DNA of 64,000 bases from Auriscalpium vulgare (taxonomy: Eukaryota; Basidiomycota; Agaricomycetes; Russulales; Auriscalpiaceae). Positions 1 through 11,218 of this stretch are shown in pieces. A model generated the notes under the pieces. The model saw only the letters and a program-made list of their open reading frames with translations. It made no database searches and was not told the DNA's origin. Both the position numbers and the translations under genes were made by a program. The stretch lies in NCBI GenBank assembly GCA_019915015.1, contig JAHBBC010000003.1, forward strand, positions 930,001 through 994,000. Reading direction: 5' to 3'. The number at the start of each line of letters is the position of its first letter. Positions within the stretch are counted from its first letter, which is position 1.

Positions 1-1
1 C

Positions 2-304
2 TTCATCGAACCCTACAATTCCACCGAGCTCTACGTCTCGTGGCAAATCTTCCTGGATCCCACCGACGGGCCCAAGCTCCATCTGTTCGGATTTGATGGC
101 ACCCCGGTCGCCCCCCAATTCCAGGTCTCTCAAACCCCGAACATGCTTCCGACGCAGGCGCTGCGCAATGTCACTGCGGCCACGACAGCCGACGTGGCTG
201 TGCGCGCCGCCACCGGTGCGGGCATGCGAAGCTCTGTGGCGGCGGGGGCGGGGACGATTGCGGCGGCCATGGCGGGTGTGGGAATGCTGTTGGCGTTCGT
301 GTAG
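2..304 (+). CDS. 3' end of a probable GPI-anchored extracellular protein (partial)
   Basis: One hundred codons run open from the window edge to TAG at 302-304, so this is the last exon of a gene that starts outside the window. The visible part begins with a hydrophilic stretch containing an N-glycosylation sequon (NST) and a second sequon (NVT) further on. It ends in an Ala/Gly/Val-rich hydrophobic tail finishing LLAFV just before the stop. A Ser/Ala region followed by a short hydrophobic C-terminus is the usual layout of a fungal GPI-attachment signal. I infer a secreted, cell-wall or membrane-anchored protein. I cannot name the family because the catalytic or binding part is missing. Confidence 0.55.
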   Translation, partial: FIEPYNSTELYVSWQIFLDPTDGPKLHLFGFDGTPVAPQFQVSQTPNMLPTQALRNVTAATTADVAVRAATGAGMRSSVAAGAGTIAAAMAGVGMLLAFV

Positions 305-742
305 AGAGCGGGGACAGCGCAGGAGTCGGGCAGCGGCAGCCCAGGACATTTCACGTATACTTCTATATCCCACCGTAACTTGTCTTGCGTCGGCAGCGTG
401 TGTGTGTATACAATACCCAGCCTCGTACACGCTCTTTGACCTGCGGGTGGTCGGGCACTTGCCACAGTGCGGGGGCGGGAAGCGGGAGATGCCGCCGCTC
501 CTAATTTGCGGTGCTCGCGCGCTCAGACTCTCATCGTCCTCCTTGATGTACAACCACCACCACCGTCCAGCTCTCAGCGGCCTCCCTGTCCAACTGCTTT
601 CCACCGACGTCGTCCTGCCGCGTCCCACCGCTCCCCGCAGCGACACCCCCCTCCCGACTATGACTTCCCCCTCCCAGGGCCACCACAGCCGGCACACGAC
701 GGACTGCCATCCAGCTCATCCCTTCCCCAGGGTTCCCTCGCC

Positions 743-2663
743 ATGTCGCCCGCCGCCATGTTCCTCTCCGCCTTCAGTCCCGCCGCATCCTCCGCTCCCC
801 TCCCGGACGACGAGGGCGAGCGAGTCGCCGGTTACACCTTGGGCCCTATCATCGGTTACGGCGGCTTTTCCACCATCCGCAAGGCTTTCTCGCACTCCGG
901 TGCTACCCTGGCCGTCAAGACCGTCCGCCGCGCGGACCTTGCCTCACAGGCCAACACGGGTCTTGCTCGCGAGCGCCTCGCTACAGAGTCCGCAGTCTGG
1001 CGCACACTCACCCACGAACATATCCTCCCCCTCTTTGATTCCGTGCACACTCCCTACGCCGACTATTTCTTCATGCTTCTCTGCCCAGCCGGCTCCCTTT
1101 TCGACATCCTCTCGCGCGATGGTCGTCCCGCTCTTCCCCACGACGATGTTGGCATGATGTTTCGTCAAGTAGTCCGAGGATTGCGCTACCTGCACGAGCA
1201 AGCGGGCATCGTACACGGGGACATGAAGCTCGAGAATGTACTTGTCGATGAGTCGGGCGTGTGTCGCATCGCCGACTTCGGCATGGCACGTCCCATCGAA
1301 CACACCCCATCCACCGCCAAGCCAGCCCAGCCCGTCCGACCCCATAGGTCTCTCAAGTCGCAGCTGCCCATACATCTCTCTCTCTTGCGTCACCACGGTG
1401 GTTCTCGACACCGCAACTCCTCTCCGTTGCCATCGTCTGCTCAGACAAGGCATGCTGTCTACGACTTCCCGCCAGGCTCATTGCCGTATGCGGCCCCCGA
1501 GCTGCTACACCCACCATCCTTGTCCCACCCTCATCGCGCCGATCCTGTCCAGGACATATGGGCGCTCGGCGTCATGCTGTATGCGCTTCTTACTGGGCGG
1601 CTGCCCTTTATGGACTCTTTCGAGCCAAGATTGACCATGAAAATACTTCACGGTGAGTGGCGCCATCCTCATCGCGATCTAGACCGTACATCCTTGTCCT
1701 GACGTTCACGGTTCATTAGGTGTATACGAGGCGCCGCGCGATATCGGGCGCGGCGCGGAACTCACGTTGCAAGGATGCTTAGAGCCTTCAGTGACGCGGC
1801 GATGGACGATTGCTGCGGTGGATGAAGTGGCGTGGAGCGTCGGCTGGGGTTATACGTCTGATGACCCGTTCACCGACGAGAAAGAAATCGAGTTGATGGT
1901 GCACGAGGTTCGACAGAGGAGCAAATCACATTCTCCACAGCGACGGTCGTTGTCTCGTTCGCGGTCACCGGGCCCCACAGTCTTTGACCCCGACGCGCGC
2001 AATTCTTCCGCGGTCTTCCTGTCGCCCTCGCCCCATCCACGTTCCTTGTCACGCAGCCCCAGCAGGAGACGTTCCCATGTGGCAGCTCTTACTCTTCCCA
2101 ATCAATCACTATCCCCACCGCTCACAAACTCGTCTCCGCCGGGTCGTGAACGTGGTCGAGATCCATCGAAATCTCGGGCCAGGGCCTCCACTCGTTCACC
2201 CAGCCCAAGCGTCGCGCCCCTTACACCTGTCGATGTGCGTCAAGGTATGCTCTTCGCTCCCTTCTCGCCACCGAGCGAGACGCGCGGACGCAAGGCTGTT
2301 CGGCAACTCCTCGACTCCGAGCTTGGCGTTGTTAACGAGTCTACCCGCTGGGCTCTCTCTCCGGACAGCTATGACGCCGATTCGCTTCATGCTCAACAGG
2401 CTGAAGCGCGGTCACCCTCAAGAGGTCTTCCTCGAGCTGTTGTCTCGCGACATCAGCTATTCGGAAGAAGGTCAGGCAGCCAACCTTCATCCAATGCAGC
2501 ACCGTGGACAGCTCCACACTCCCGTGCAAGTGTCGTATCGTCGGCCATGACCATGGGCGAGTCTACCTTCTCCGGCGATGATGCAAGCCGGCGGGTGTCT
2601 GGTGCTACGCCAATCTCCATACGTTCTCGAAGCAATCGCAGCAAGAGCTTGGACCAAGGATGA
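743..2663 (+). CDS. Ser/Thr protein kinase with long activation-segment insert and SR-rich tail
   Basis: Two exons, 743..1652 and 1720..2663, give 617 residues; the intron has a GTGAGT donor and a TTAG acceptor. The kinase domain occupies roughly residues 30-340: glycine loop GYGGFS (38-43), ATP lysine in AVK (K59), catalytic loop HGDMKLEN (158-165), DFG (178-180) and APE (251-253). The catalytic loop has HGD instead of HRD, a variant seen in some CAMK-like fungal kinases; the catalytic Asp and Asn are kept, so it should be active. About 70 residues separate DFG from APE, a low-complexity insert in the activation segment. The C-terminal 270 residues are rich in Ser-Pro, Arg-Ser and basic clusters, probably disordered and itself phosphorylated. 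The ATG at 743 was chosen because it begins the conserved-looking leader; the frame stays open further upstream. The substrate cannot be told from sequence. Confidence 0.85.
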
Positions 2664-3027
2664 ATGTGTTACACCACTAGTCTCGCAGAACTCGCAGATC
2701 GCGTGTCGTGGTGGGTCTTGTAGAACCTTATGTGCATACTTAATATCTCTACGTTTAGGCCAACAGCCATTTGACTATACTCATCCGTATGTGTTTTCGA
2801 TTGTCTCTTTTTCGCACTCACCCCCCAATTACATGTCATCTGTACTTTGCACTTATGGTTCGTGGATTAGCTAGGAAAACACCCGTGTATGATAGACACA
2901 GTCAGAGTACCCGGAAATGCAATTGATTTTGATCCTTCAGGCTGCCTTCGCAGTCAATTGAATGTGGTTCAAAAAGCGCATCCCTTAGGTTGCGAGCCAG
3001 GTTAAGCCTATTGAACATCTACGCGAT

Positions 3028-4222
3028 CTACACTCTGCAGTTGTCCAGATTGAAGATTAGTATGTCTTCCGCACCAATCTCTACCAGTTGATCCATCACG
3101 TCTGCCATTTGATTCTTCTCCACCATCGAGCTGACCGCTACCCACTCAGAATCCTCCAGTGGGCTTATAGTGGGCGCGCGCCGTCCTGGAGTGATTGCTG
3201 TTGCAGCGGACAGCCCTGCCCGCCGCACATTGTATTCGCAAACCACGTATTTCCTCGCAGCGATAACACCTGCAATGCGGGAGGTGATCATAGAAATGAG
3301 TGGCGTGAGGTCCGGGTGTTTGGGGACAGAGGATTTGATCAGGACGGCTTCGGATTGCAAAAGGGTGGCGATGGCATGCAGACCAGCTGCCCGCATTGTC
3401 TCGCCAGATTCTAGACGCCTAGATCAATAGCGGCTCTTGAAGCGGATAACTATACGCGCACGGACCTACCAGGTCAACTAGAGAAAGTGTCAAGTGGGCA
3501 CGATTGAAACAGACATAGCAAACGAACCAATGCCATCAGCCAGACCAAGAGCGCAGGCAGCCTCAACACTGCCGCCGACATATTCGATGCTTGTTTTGTC
3601 TGCGTCCGTTTTTCCCAGACGCGAGTCGAGCCGCTCGAAATAGTCACCAGAGAGAACCTCGAAGCTTGTGACAACTCGCTTGCCCGCAAGATCGTCCACC
3701 GTATGTATCGGACCCGCCTCGGGCACCTGTACTTGCAGCGCGCACTTCCCAAATCCGAGGCGCAATGTTTCTGTAACATGGCTCTCCATCCTAGCCTCCA
3801 GAATCACGTCGTGGCCGGTGATGCCGAGATCGACGTTGCCCTTTCCGACGAAAGAAGGGATGTCTGAAGCAGGCAAAAACACGCTGGATGTCCGGGTGGG
3901 TCAGGACAGTGGTAGGAGCAAGAAACAGGGGGAAGGAGGCATACAGGGCGATGGGATGATTGAGGACCAATGCAACATCTAAGCGGTTGTGTCTTCGGAA
4001 CTGTATGTCCGCGCCTGGGTGGAACTTAAAGATCGGCGTCGCACTTTCCTAGCTGGAACGTACCAGAGAGCAGTTCAAGACATTTCTCGTGCAAGCGGCC
4101 TGGATAATGAGGTGTTATACGCCTCAAAATGCCGATACCTGGTCTCAGTACGCACCCTTCTTTGGAATGGCGAACAAGAGACGGCCGTTGAGCGTGTTGG
4201 TGTCTATGAGGGTCTCCAGCAT
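3028..4222 (-). CDS. HIS1: ATP phosphoribosyltransferase (histidine biosynthesis, step 1)
   Basis: The enzyme joins ATP and PRPP to give phosphoribosyl-ATP, the first and feedback-inhibited step of histidine synthesis. Six exons read on the minus strand: 4222..4156, 4099..4064, 4014..3945, 3883..3528, 3477..3466 and 3410..3028, giving 307 residues against 297 in yeast. Family landmarks are LLFAIPKKGRL at the N-terminus, FLPASDIPSFVGKG, DLGITG, the PRPP-loop-like GSVEAACALG, VDLVESGETMRAAGL, and TPGRRAPTIS followed by a C-terminal histidine-binding domain ending in NCRV. Exon 5 is a 12-nt microexon (3466-3477) that restores VDLV exactly; the next donor is GTCCGT. The gene is divergent from TRP4. 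Start: the ATG at 4222 gives a leader of 12 residues before GRLLFAIPKKG. Every junction keeps frame, so the gene looks intact. Confidence 0.95.
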
Positions 4223-4391
4223 ATCAGAAGGATGTTGATAAAGGAAGACAACCGCGCACCTAGTGCCGACATCGATAGCGCAGGAAGGAGACTGAGCGCT
4301 GAGAAGCTCAATCGCTCACCGCCCGAGTCACTGCCAGTCGGCATTTTGTGATCTAATCTTATCTCCCTTGCCTTGTACCATCGCCGCAGAC
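4223..4391. promoter_or_regulatory. Bidirectional HIS1/TRP4 promoter with a Gcn4/CPC1-like core
   Basis: Only 169 bp separate the two start codons, so both genes must draw on this stretch. A TGACTC core reads on the minus strand at 4325-4330 (GAGTCA on plus), matching the core of the yeast Gcn4 and Neurospora CPC1 general amino-acid control site; the seventh base differs from the full palindrome. No TATA box is obvious. That the site is used is inference: a six-base core is expected by chance in roughly 8 percent of such stretches counting both strands. Confidence 0.5.
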
Positions 4392-5527
4392 ATGACCGAC
4401 TCAAGCTTCAAGTCCCTGCTCAAGCAGCTCGTCGACACGCCGGAGTATTTTGGCGCTGCAGAGCTCAAGCTCGCCCTGGAGCACATCTTCTCGCCAGAGG
4501 GTGCGGTTCTGCCTGAGCAGATCGGTGCCTTCCTGACGGCGCTACATATCCATCGCATCGAGCGCAGACCGGAGATCCTGGCGGCGGCCGCTTCCTTACT
4601 GCGTTCACGCGCGTTGACAGTGGCAATAGAAGATTGGGACAAGGATTTTGTGGTCGACATAGTCGGAACCGGTGGAGACGGTCACAACACGTTCAATGTC
4701 AGTACGACGGCGGCGGTGGTCGCCGCTGGCGCAGGGGCTCGCGTTGTGAAAGTACGTCCTGTCCATCCTGAGATCGAGAACCAGCGCTCAATGAATCATC
4801 GAACTAGCACGGAAGCCGGGCGTCGACGTCGACGTCGGGGTCCGCGGATCTGCTGCAATCGCTGGACTGCCTGTTCACTCCCCCGTCGGCGGACACCCCG
4901 GTCCCTATTGCGAATATACCGTTCACGTTCATCCTTGCGCCGCACTACCATCCATCCCTCGCCCTCCTGGCTCCTGTGCGCCGTGCGCTGCCGTTTCGCA
5001 CGCTGTTCAACGTGCTAGGGCCGCTGATCAATCCTGCGCGGCCGCGGGGGATGGTGCTGGGAGTGGCGGACCCGGCGCTGGGCCGACCGTTCGCGGAGTC
5101 GTTGGCGGCGGGCGGGGTGCAGCGTGCGCTGGTGGTGTGCGGGGCCGAGGGACTGGACGAGATCAGCTGTGCAGGAGAGACGCAGGCGTGGGAGCTAGAG
5201 GAGGACGGGCAGATCACGGAGCGGATGCTGCATCCCGCGATGTTTGGGCTGGCGGTGCATCCTCTGAAGGAGGTTGCGGGAGGGACGTCTGCGGAGAACG
5301 CGGCGACATTCCAGACGCTGCTGAGGTCTGGGGGGTCTGTGCCGGGGGAGCTGGGCGCGGTGCTGGACTTTGTGCTGCTAAATGCGGCGGCGGTGCTGGT
5401 GGTTGCGGGCGTTGCGGGCGGGTACGAGGAGGGCGTCGTGCTCGCGCGCGAGTCGATTGCGTCTGGGCGTGCGTGGACGGCGCTGGAGCGGTTCCGGGAG
5501 GAGGGCCACAAGGCGCGCGTCCTGTAG
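4392..5527 (+). CDS. TRP4: Anthranilate phosphoribosyltransferase (tryptophan biosynthesis)
   Basis: Transfers the phosphoribosyl group from PRPP to anthranilate, the second committed step of tryptophan synthesis. Two exons, 4392..4751 and 4808..5527, give 359 residues. The N-terminal helical domain (1-70) is followed by the PRPP loop VDIVGTGGDGHNTFNVST (GTGGDG at 92-97). The intron falls just before the substrate loop, which here reads HGSRASTSTSGSADLL (family form HGNRxxSSxSGSAD). Later come FILAPHYHPSL, VRRAL..RTLFNVLGPLINPARP and a C-terminal Ala/Gly-rich domain. The frame is open another 24 bases upstream to an in-frame ATG at 4368, but the one at 4392 gives the usual short leader. Transcribed away from HIS1 and followed 123 bp later by the porin gene. 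Looks intact. Confidence 0.95.
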
Positions 5528-5650
5528 CGTACCGCGTAGTCGCACGTGCGTGTACACGGTTCACACGGTCACGCGGTCACGGCCGCGGGCCAAAATCAAA
5601 AACGACGCGAGCTCGCCAACGCACCGCAAACTCACGTCTTTCTCCCCATA

Positions 5651-6746
5651 ATGTCGCTCCCCCAGCCCGTCCCCCCGTCCTGGAAGGTGTGCTCTGCGGC
5701 CCCCCGCGCTCCCTCGCACCCCCCGCTCACTCCCCCCACAGGATCTCGGAAAGTCCTCCAACGACCTGCTCGGAAAGGACTACCACTTCCATGGCACCGC
5801 CCTCGAGGTCAAGACCGCGACGCCCTCCCACGTCACCTTCAAGGTCGCCGGTCTCCGCGACTCCAAGTCCGCCGCCATCAACGGCGACATCGAGGCAAAA
5901 TATGCCGACAAGGCCCACGGCCTGACCCTCACCCAGGCCTGGACCACATCCAACGCCCTCCGCACCCAGCTCGAGCTCGAGAACCAGATCGCCAAGGGGC
6001 TCAAACTCGACCTTGCCACCTCGCTGCTCCCCGACAAGGGCACCAAGGCCGCCCAACTCAACGTCACCTACAAGCAGCCGGGCCTCCACTCCAGGGCGGC
6101 CCTTGACGTCTTCAAGGCATGCCCCTTCTTCCCGTCTCAACTCTCCATCTCACAGTCGCTCTCCAGGGCCCCAATTTTACCGCAGACGCTGTCCTCGGTC
6201 GTGACGGCTTCTTGCTCGGCGCTGAGGCCTCGTACAACGTCACCGAGGGTAAAATCACTCGCTACGCTGCCGCTGTTGGCTTTTCTGCCCCCGAGTATGC
6301 GGTGACGCTTCATGGCCTCGGAAACCTCAGCACTTTTGCCGCGAGCTACTATCACCGTGTCTCCCCTGACGTTGAGGCCGGCGCCAAGGCTATCTATGAC
6401 ACCAAGGCGACGACCTCGGGTGTCAATCTCGAGGTTGGCACCAAGGCGTGAGTCCGCATGTCAACGCATCGACACAGTGTCTGAATTTTGTGCGTAGATA
6501 CCTTGATCAAGCTGCGTTCGTCAAGGCGAAGATCAACAATGCAGGCGTCCTTGCCCTTGGTGCGCCTGTCAGAAGTCGTTCGTGAAATTGTTGCTGAAAC
6601 CCATGCTTGTTGTAGGCTATACTCAGGCTCTCCGCCCTGGGGTCAAGGCGTCGTTTGGTCTTGCTCTCGACACGCAGCGCCTGAACGAGGCTTCGCCCTC
6701 CGGCCCGGCGCACAAGGTCGGCGCGCAGTTCGTGTTTGAGGCATGA
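5651..6746 (+). CDS. POR1: Mitochondrial outer-membrane porin (VDAC)
   Basis: Forms the voltage-dependent anion channel that passes metabolites across the mitochondrial outer membrane. Five exons (5651..5686, 5742..6116, 6167..6447, 6498..6559, 6616..6746) give 294 residues, close to the usual 283-295. Landmarks are the N-terminal helix followed by DLGKSSNDLLGKDY, alternating beta-strand pattern throughout, the GPNFTADAVLGRDGFLLGAE segment, KAKINNAGVLALGYTQALRPGVK (the eukaryotic porin signature region) and a C-terminal strand ending FVFEA. Intron 2 appears to use a GC donor (AAG|GCATGC) with CTCCAG acceptor; a GT donor five bases upstream of that junction region would remove residues VFK that the family keeps. 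Exon 1 is 36 nt. No break is seen. Confidence 0.93.
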
Positions 6747-7025
6747 GCGTGGTGTACGAGGAGCTTCTTTCCTCTATTAGCATACTCTGGCGCGTACAAA
6801 GTCGAACCTAGTGGCTCGTGTAGTCCGTACAAATGACATGGGTCCTTTGCGACGACCACCTCTGTAATCGGCGGGCCGGCAAAAGCCGCATTGACGACTC
6901 ATCTGCTTAGATCTTCATCTGCGACTCGACCCGCGCTCGACTCATATCATCTCTTCCTCTCACCTTCTCTACTACCGCTTCACTGTGAGCTGTTACTTGG
7001 ACCAGACTGCGTAGACACGTCGGCC

Positions 7026-10000
7026 ATGTCTTTTCCGGCACACGACAGTCTGTTACCTCTTCTCTTATCCTCTCCCTCATGCTGACCACATCCATTTGTC
7101 CTGTCGACCCGACACGCGCGATCCGGCATCCCAGTCTCTGCGCAATTTAGCTTTCCTAAGGAGGAAGAGAAAGTCCTGCAATTTTGGCGCGAGATCGATG
7201 CTTTCAAGACAAGCTTGAAGCTCTCTGAGGGACGCCCAGAGTTCTCCTTCTACGACGGGCCCCCGTTTGCAACTGGGCTTCCGCACTATGGGCATCTGCT
7301 TGCCGGAACGATCAAAGTGCGCAGTACTATCTTCTCCTTGTATGGTCTACTAAGCCCTCCCTGCAGGACATCGTGACACGACATGCCCATGTCTCGGGCT
7401 TTCATGTGCAACGGCGGTTTGGCTGGGACACCCATGGTCTCCCTGTCGAGCACGAAATTGACAAGAAACTTGGCATCAAATCGCGTCAGGACGTTCTCGA
7501 CTTTGGCATCGACAATTACAACGCGGAGTGTCGCGCTATCGTCATGCGGTACGCAGGCGAGTGGCGAAGCACCGTGGAGCGCATGGGTCGCTGGATCGAT
7601 TTTGATAACGACTACAAGACGCTCAATCTGTCTTTCATGGAGAGCGTGTGGTGGGCTTTCAAGCAGCTGTTTGACAAGGGGCTCGTCTACAGAGGGTTGA
7701 GAGTCATGCCCTATTCAACGGGCTTACTCACGCCTCTTTCTAACTTTGAGGCGGGCCTAAATTACAAGGACGTCAACGATCCTGCGGGTCCGTGTAGCCC
7801 ACTTCTCCTTTATTCCGTTCTGACATTCTCTATGCAGTCACAGTGGCTTTCTCTCTCGTCGACGATCCGGGCACGTCTTTGCTAGCGTGGACCACAACTC
7901 CTTGGACACTCCCTTCCAACCTTGCCCTTTGCGTTCATCCCGATTTCACGTACATCAAAATTCATGACCAGGAACGCGATGAAAACTTTATATTGCACGA
8001 AAAGCTCCTGCGCACGCTCTATAAGGATCCGAAGAAGGCAAAGTTCAAGAAATTGGGGCAGTTCAAGGGTATAGACATGAAGGGATGGCGGTATGTCCCG
8101 CTATTCGAGTATTTCACGGACAGGGTGAGTACCAAGACACTAAATGTCATACCGTGGTCTAAAAATGTACCGACGCCAATCTCTCATGGGTAGTTCGAGG
8201 ACAAGGCGTTCCGAGTTGTCGTGGACACATATGTTACAGACGACAGCGGAACAGGCATTGTCCACCAAGCACCTGCATTCGGTGAAGAGGATCATCGCAT
8301 CGCCCTCGCTCATGGTGTTCTGCGGCCGGATGAGACGCCGCCATGTCCCATCGACGATTCGGGAAAATTCACCGATGAGGTTCCCGATTTTTCAGGGCAG
8401 TACGTCAAGGTTCGTTCTCTTCATTCTCCCATCTGCTACGGAAATAGCCGCAACTCCCTGCCAGGATGCAGACAAAGACATTCAAAAAGTGCTCAAGGCA
8501 AAAGGACGCCTCATCGTGCAATCATCGTTCATGCATTCGTACCCGTACTGTTGGAGGTATGTGACATATGCATATGAGTCTTTCTGTTCGAGCCACGAAT
8601 TGTCCGTTAGGTCGAATACACCTATCCTCTACCGAGCTATACCGGTGTGGTTTGTGAAGGTGCAACCTATTGTAGACCAGCTCGTCAAAAACAATGCTGA
8701 GACTCGATGGTATGTTCCGGTGACGAACTCTCTCCGGCTTACAGATCATTGACGCATCTTGAAGGGTTCCGCAAAGTGTTGGAGACGGGAGATTTGGTAA
8801 CTGGCTTGCCAATGCCCGCGACTGGAATATCTCTCGAAATCGCTATTGGGGTACACCCATCCCCTTATGGGTGTCTGAAGACATGTCTGAGGTCCGTACC
8901 TCTCTAATGTTGCGTGTCTGTAGCTGATCGATCCCAGATCGTGCCCATCGGCTCTGTAGAAGAGCTGGAGCGGCTTTCTGGGGCGGCAGGTATCACGGAT
9001 ATTCACCCGGACAAAATTGCCCACATCACGATCCCGTCGCAACAAGGCAACGGCCAGCTGAAGCGAATTGACGAGGTCTTTGACTGCTGGTTTGAATCCG
9101 GAAGGTATGGCACGCTCAATAACTCGTCGAATCGAACCCTCATGGAGTCATCAGTATGCCCTATGCACAGCTGCATTATCCGTTCGAGAACAAGGAGCTC
9201 TTCGAGAGCACTTTTCCTGCGGACTTCGTGTCCGAGGGCATTGACCAGACTCGAGGGTGGTTCTACACCCTCCTGGTGCTTTCCACCCATCTGTTCGACA
9301 AGGCGCCATGGAAGAATCTCATTGTCACCGGACTCGTTCTTGCTGCGTGAGTGTTTATCGTAGATATGCCGGCGCATCGGTGCTGACAATCGTGCAGGGA
9401 TGGCAAGAAGATGAGCAAGAGTCTACGCAATTATCCAGACCCCAACCTGATTATCCAACAATATGGGGCGGATGCAACGAGGTGAGTGTGACCTTACTCC
9501 GTTATGTTTGCTGTAAGTAAAGATCACGATACTGACGTGGCAAAGGATGTTCTTGGTCAACTCGCCGATCGTTCGTGGAGACAATCTGCGCTTCCGGGAA
9601 GAGGGCGTGCGAGAGGTTGTGTCGCGGGTGTTGCTACCGTGGCTGAACTCTTTCCGCTTCTTCCTCGGTCAAGTTGCGCTCTTGAAGAAGACAACCGGGC
9701 ATGATTTCCGCTACGATGCGCACGCGCCGGTATCAAACAATGTGATGGACCGCTGGATCTTAGCGCGGTGCCAATCTCTTATTGCCCTCGTCAAGACGGA
9801 AATGGAGGCCTATCGTCTGTATACCATAATCCCGCGGCTACTCGACCTTGTAGACGAGCTCACGAACTGGTACATCCGATTCAACCGCCGGCGACTCAAG
9901 GGCGAGGATGGGAGGGAAGACACGGTCTCTGCCCTAAACACACTGTTCGAGACTCTGTTCACGCTCTGTCGGACCATGGTAAGTACTCTGCGATCCTGTG

Positions 10001-10997
10001 TTGTGCGCAAGGGTGCTCATCAAACGGACAGTCGTCATATACTCCATTCCTCACCGAAAACATCTATCAAACTTTGCGAACATTCATCCCAGAGGATCCA
10101 GAAGCTGGGGACACGCGTTCGGTCCACTTCCTGTTATTCCCATCTGTGAAGGGAGATTACTTCGACCCTGTCATTGAGCGACAAGTGAAGCGGATGCAGA
10201 CTGTGATCGAATTGACCCGGAATATTCGAGAGCGCCACAATGTCTCCTTGAAAGTGAGTATTGCTCCATCGTTGGCGGACATTTTACATATTTAACGGAT
10301 GGGGTAGACACCTCTCAAAGAGCTGCTCGTTTTCCATCCGGACGAAGAATACCTGGACGACGTCCGCTCGCTGCAAAGATATCTGCAGTCCGAACTCAAC
10401 GTTCGCGAGATCATCTTCACCTCCGACGAGACGCGCTCCGGCGTGCGCTACCGTGCCGTTGCAGACTGGAGCGTCTTGGGTAGGAAACTCCGCAACAATC
10501 TGGCGAAGGTCAAGAACGCGCTACCAAGTCTGACAAGTGATGAGGTCAAAGGGTACATCCAGTCGGGCGAAATTACCGTTGCGAATATCCCTCTAGTGGC
10601 TGGCGACCTGACCGTGCAGCGGTACATCGAACTGCCCGCCGGTGCAGAGAGTCAGTATGCAACGCATACTGACAGTGATGTGGTAGTGAGGCTGGACATC
10701 CTCATCCACCCTGAGCTTGTCGGCGAGTATCTCGCACGCGAGTTGATCAACCGCGTGCAAAAACTGCGAAAAAAGGCTGGGCTACAGGCAACGGACGACG
10801 TGGACGTCTTCTACCGGTTTGCAGCGGGCGAAGGCTCCGATTTGCGCGCGGCGATGTTGGAGCATGAGGCGTTGATTGAGCGGACGGTGAGGAGTATCCC
10901 GACGGAGGAGAGCCGGAGGAAGACCGACATAGTGCTCATTGAGGAGGAGCAAGAGATCGCAGAGACGAAGTTTGTGCTCTCTCTGGTGCGGCGGTAA
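7026..10997 (+). CDS. ILS1: Cytosolic isoleucyl-tRNA synthetase
   Basis: Charges tRNA-Ile with isoleucine for cytosolic translation. Fourteen exons: 7026..7047, 7135..7316, 7367..7787, 7838..8124, 8194..8409, 8465..8556, 8611..8709, 8765..8891, 8938..9104, 9155..9346, 9398..9481, 9546..9978, 10032..10253 and 10308..10997, totalling 1077 residues (yeast 1072). Class I signatures are HYGH at 58-61 (HIGH motif) and KKMSKS near 606-610, the latter carried on an 84-nt exon. The editing (CP1) domain lies between, with the [11 protein letters not shown] threonine-rich editing motif and [15 protein letters not shown]. The anticodon-binding region includes [18 protein letters not shown]. Exon 1 (22 nt) is the least certain part: it was chosen because ATG and phase fit a GTCTGT donor. 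Introns 3 and 8 use GTCCGT donors. The C-terminal extension ends SLVRR. Convergent with the ZIP gene. Confidence 0.93.
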
Positions 10998-11218
10998 GAA
11001 TTATGTACAATTATAACTTGAGTCCGTGATGAGTGGGCTTGGATGGTCCTTATTGAATGAATAGTCGAGGCCAGACGTTTTGGTAAATGGGGGCCGGAAT
11101 ATGGCATTACGGCCTGTTCGAGTTTACTATGTCGATGGCATGCGTGCATCAGTAATTTGATTGGACATCACCATCTGGGGAAAGTCGCATTAGATATCAA
11201 CATACTATCTATCTAACA
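10998..11218. other. Convergent 3' intergenic region, ILS1 / ZIP
   Basis: The two genes end 221 bp apart, tail to tail. The stretch holds only 3'-untranslated sequence; no ORF, repeat or RNA gene is visible. Confidence 0.6.

Noticed and set aside
93..1157. Long plus-strand frame of 354 codons overlapping the kinase start
   Set aside because: Its composition is Pro/Ser/Arg-rich low complexity and it overlaps the kinase exon in another frame; no domain is visible.
5137..6140. Long open frames on both strands over TRP4 and porin
   Set aside because: Shadows of GC-rich coding sequence; they cross the real exon borders and show no family motif.
9504..10295. Extra plus-strand frames inside ILS1
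   Set aside because: They lie in alternative frames of the exons; the spliced ILS1 frame accounts for the sequence with family motifs.
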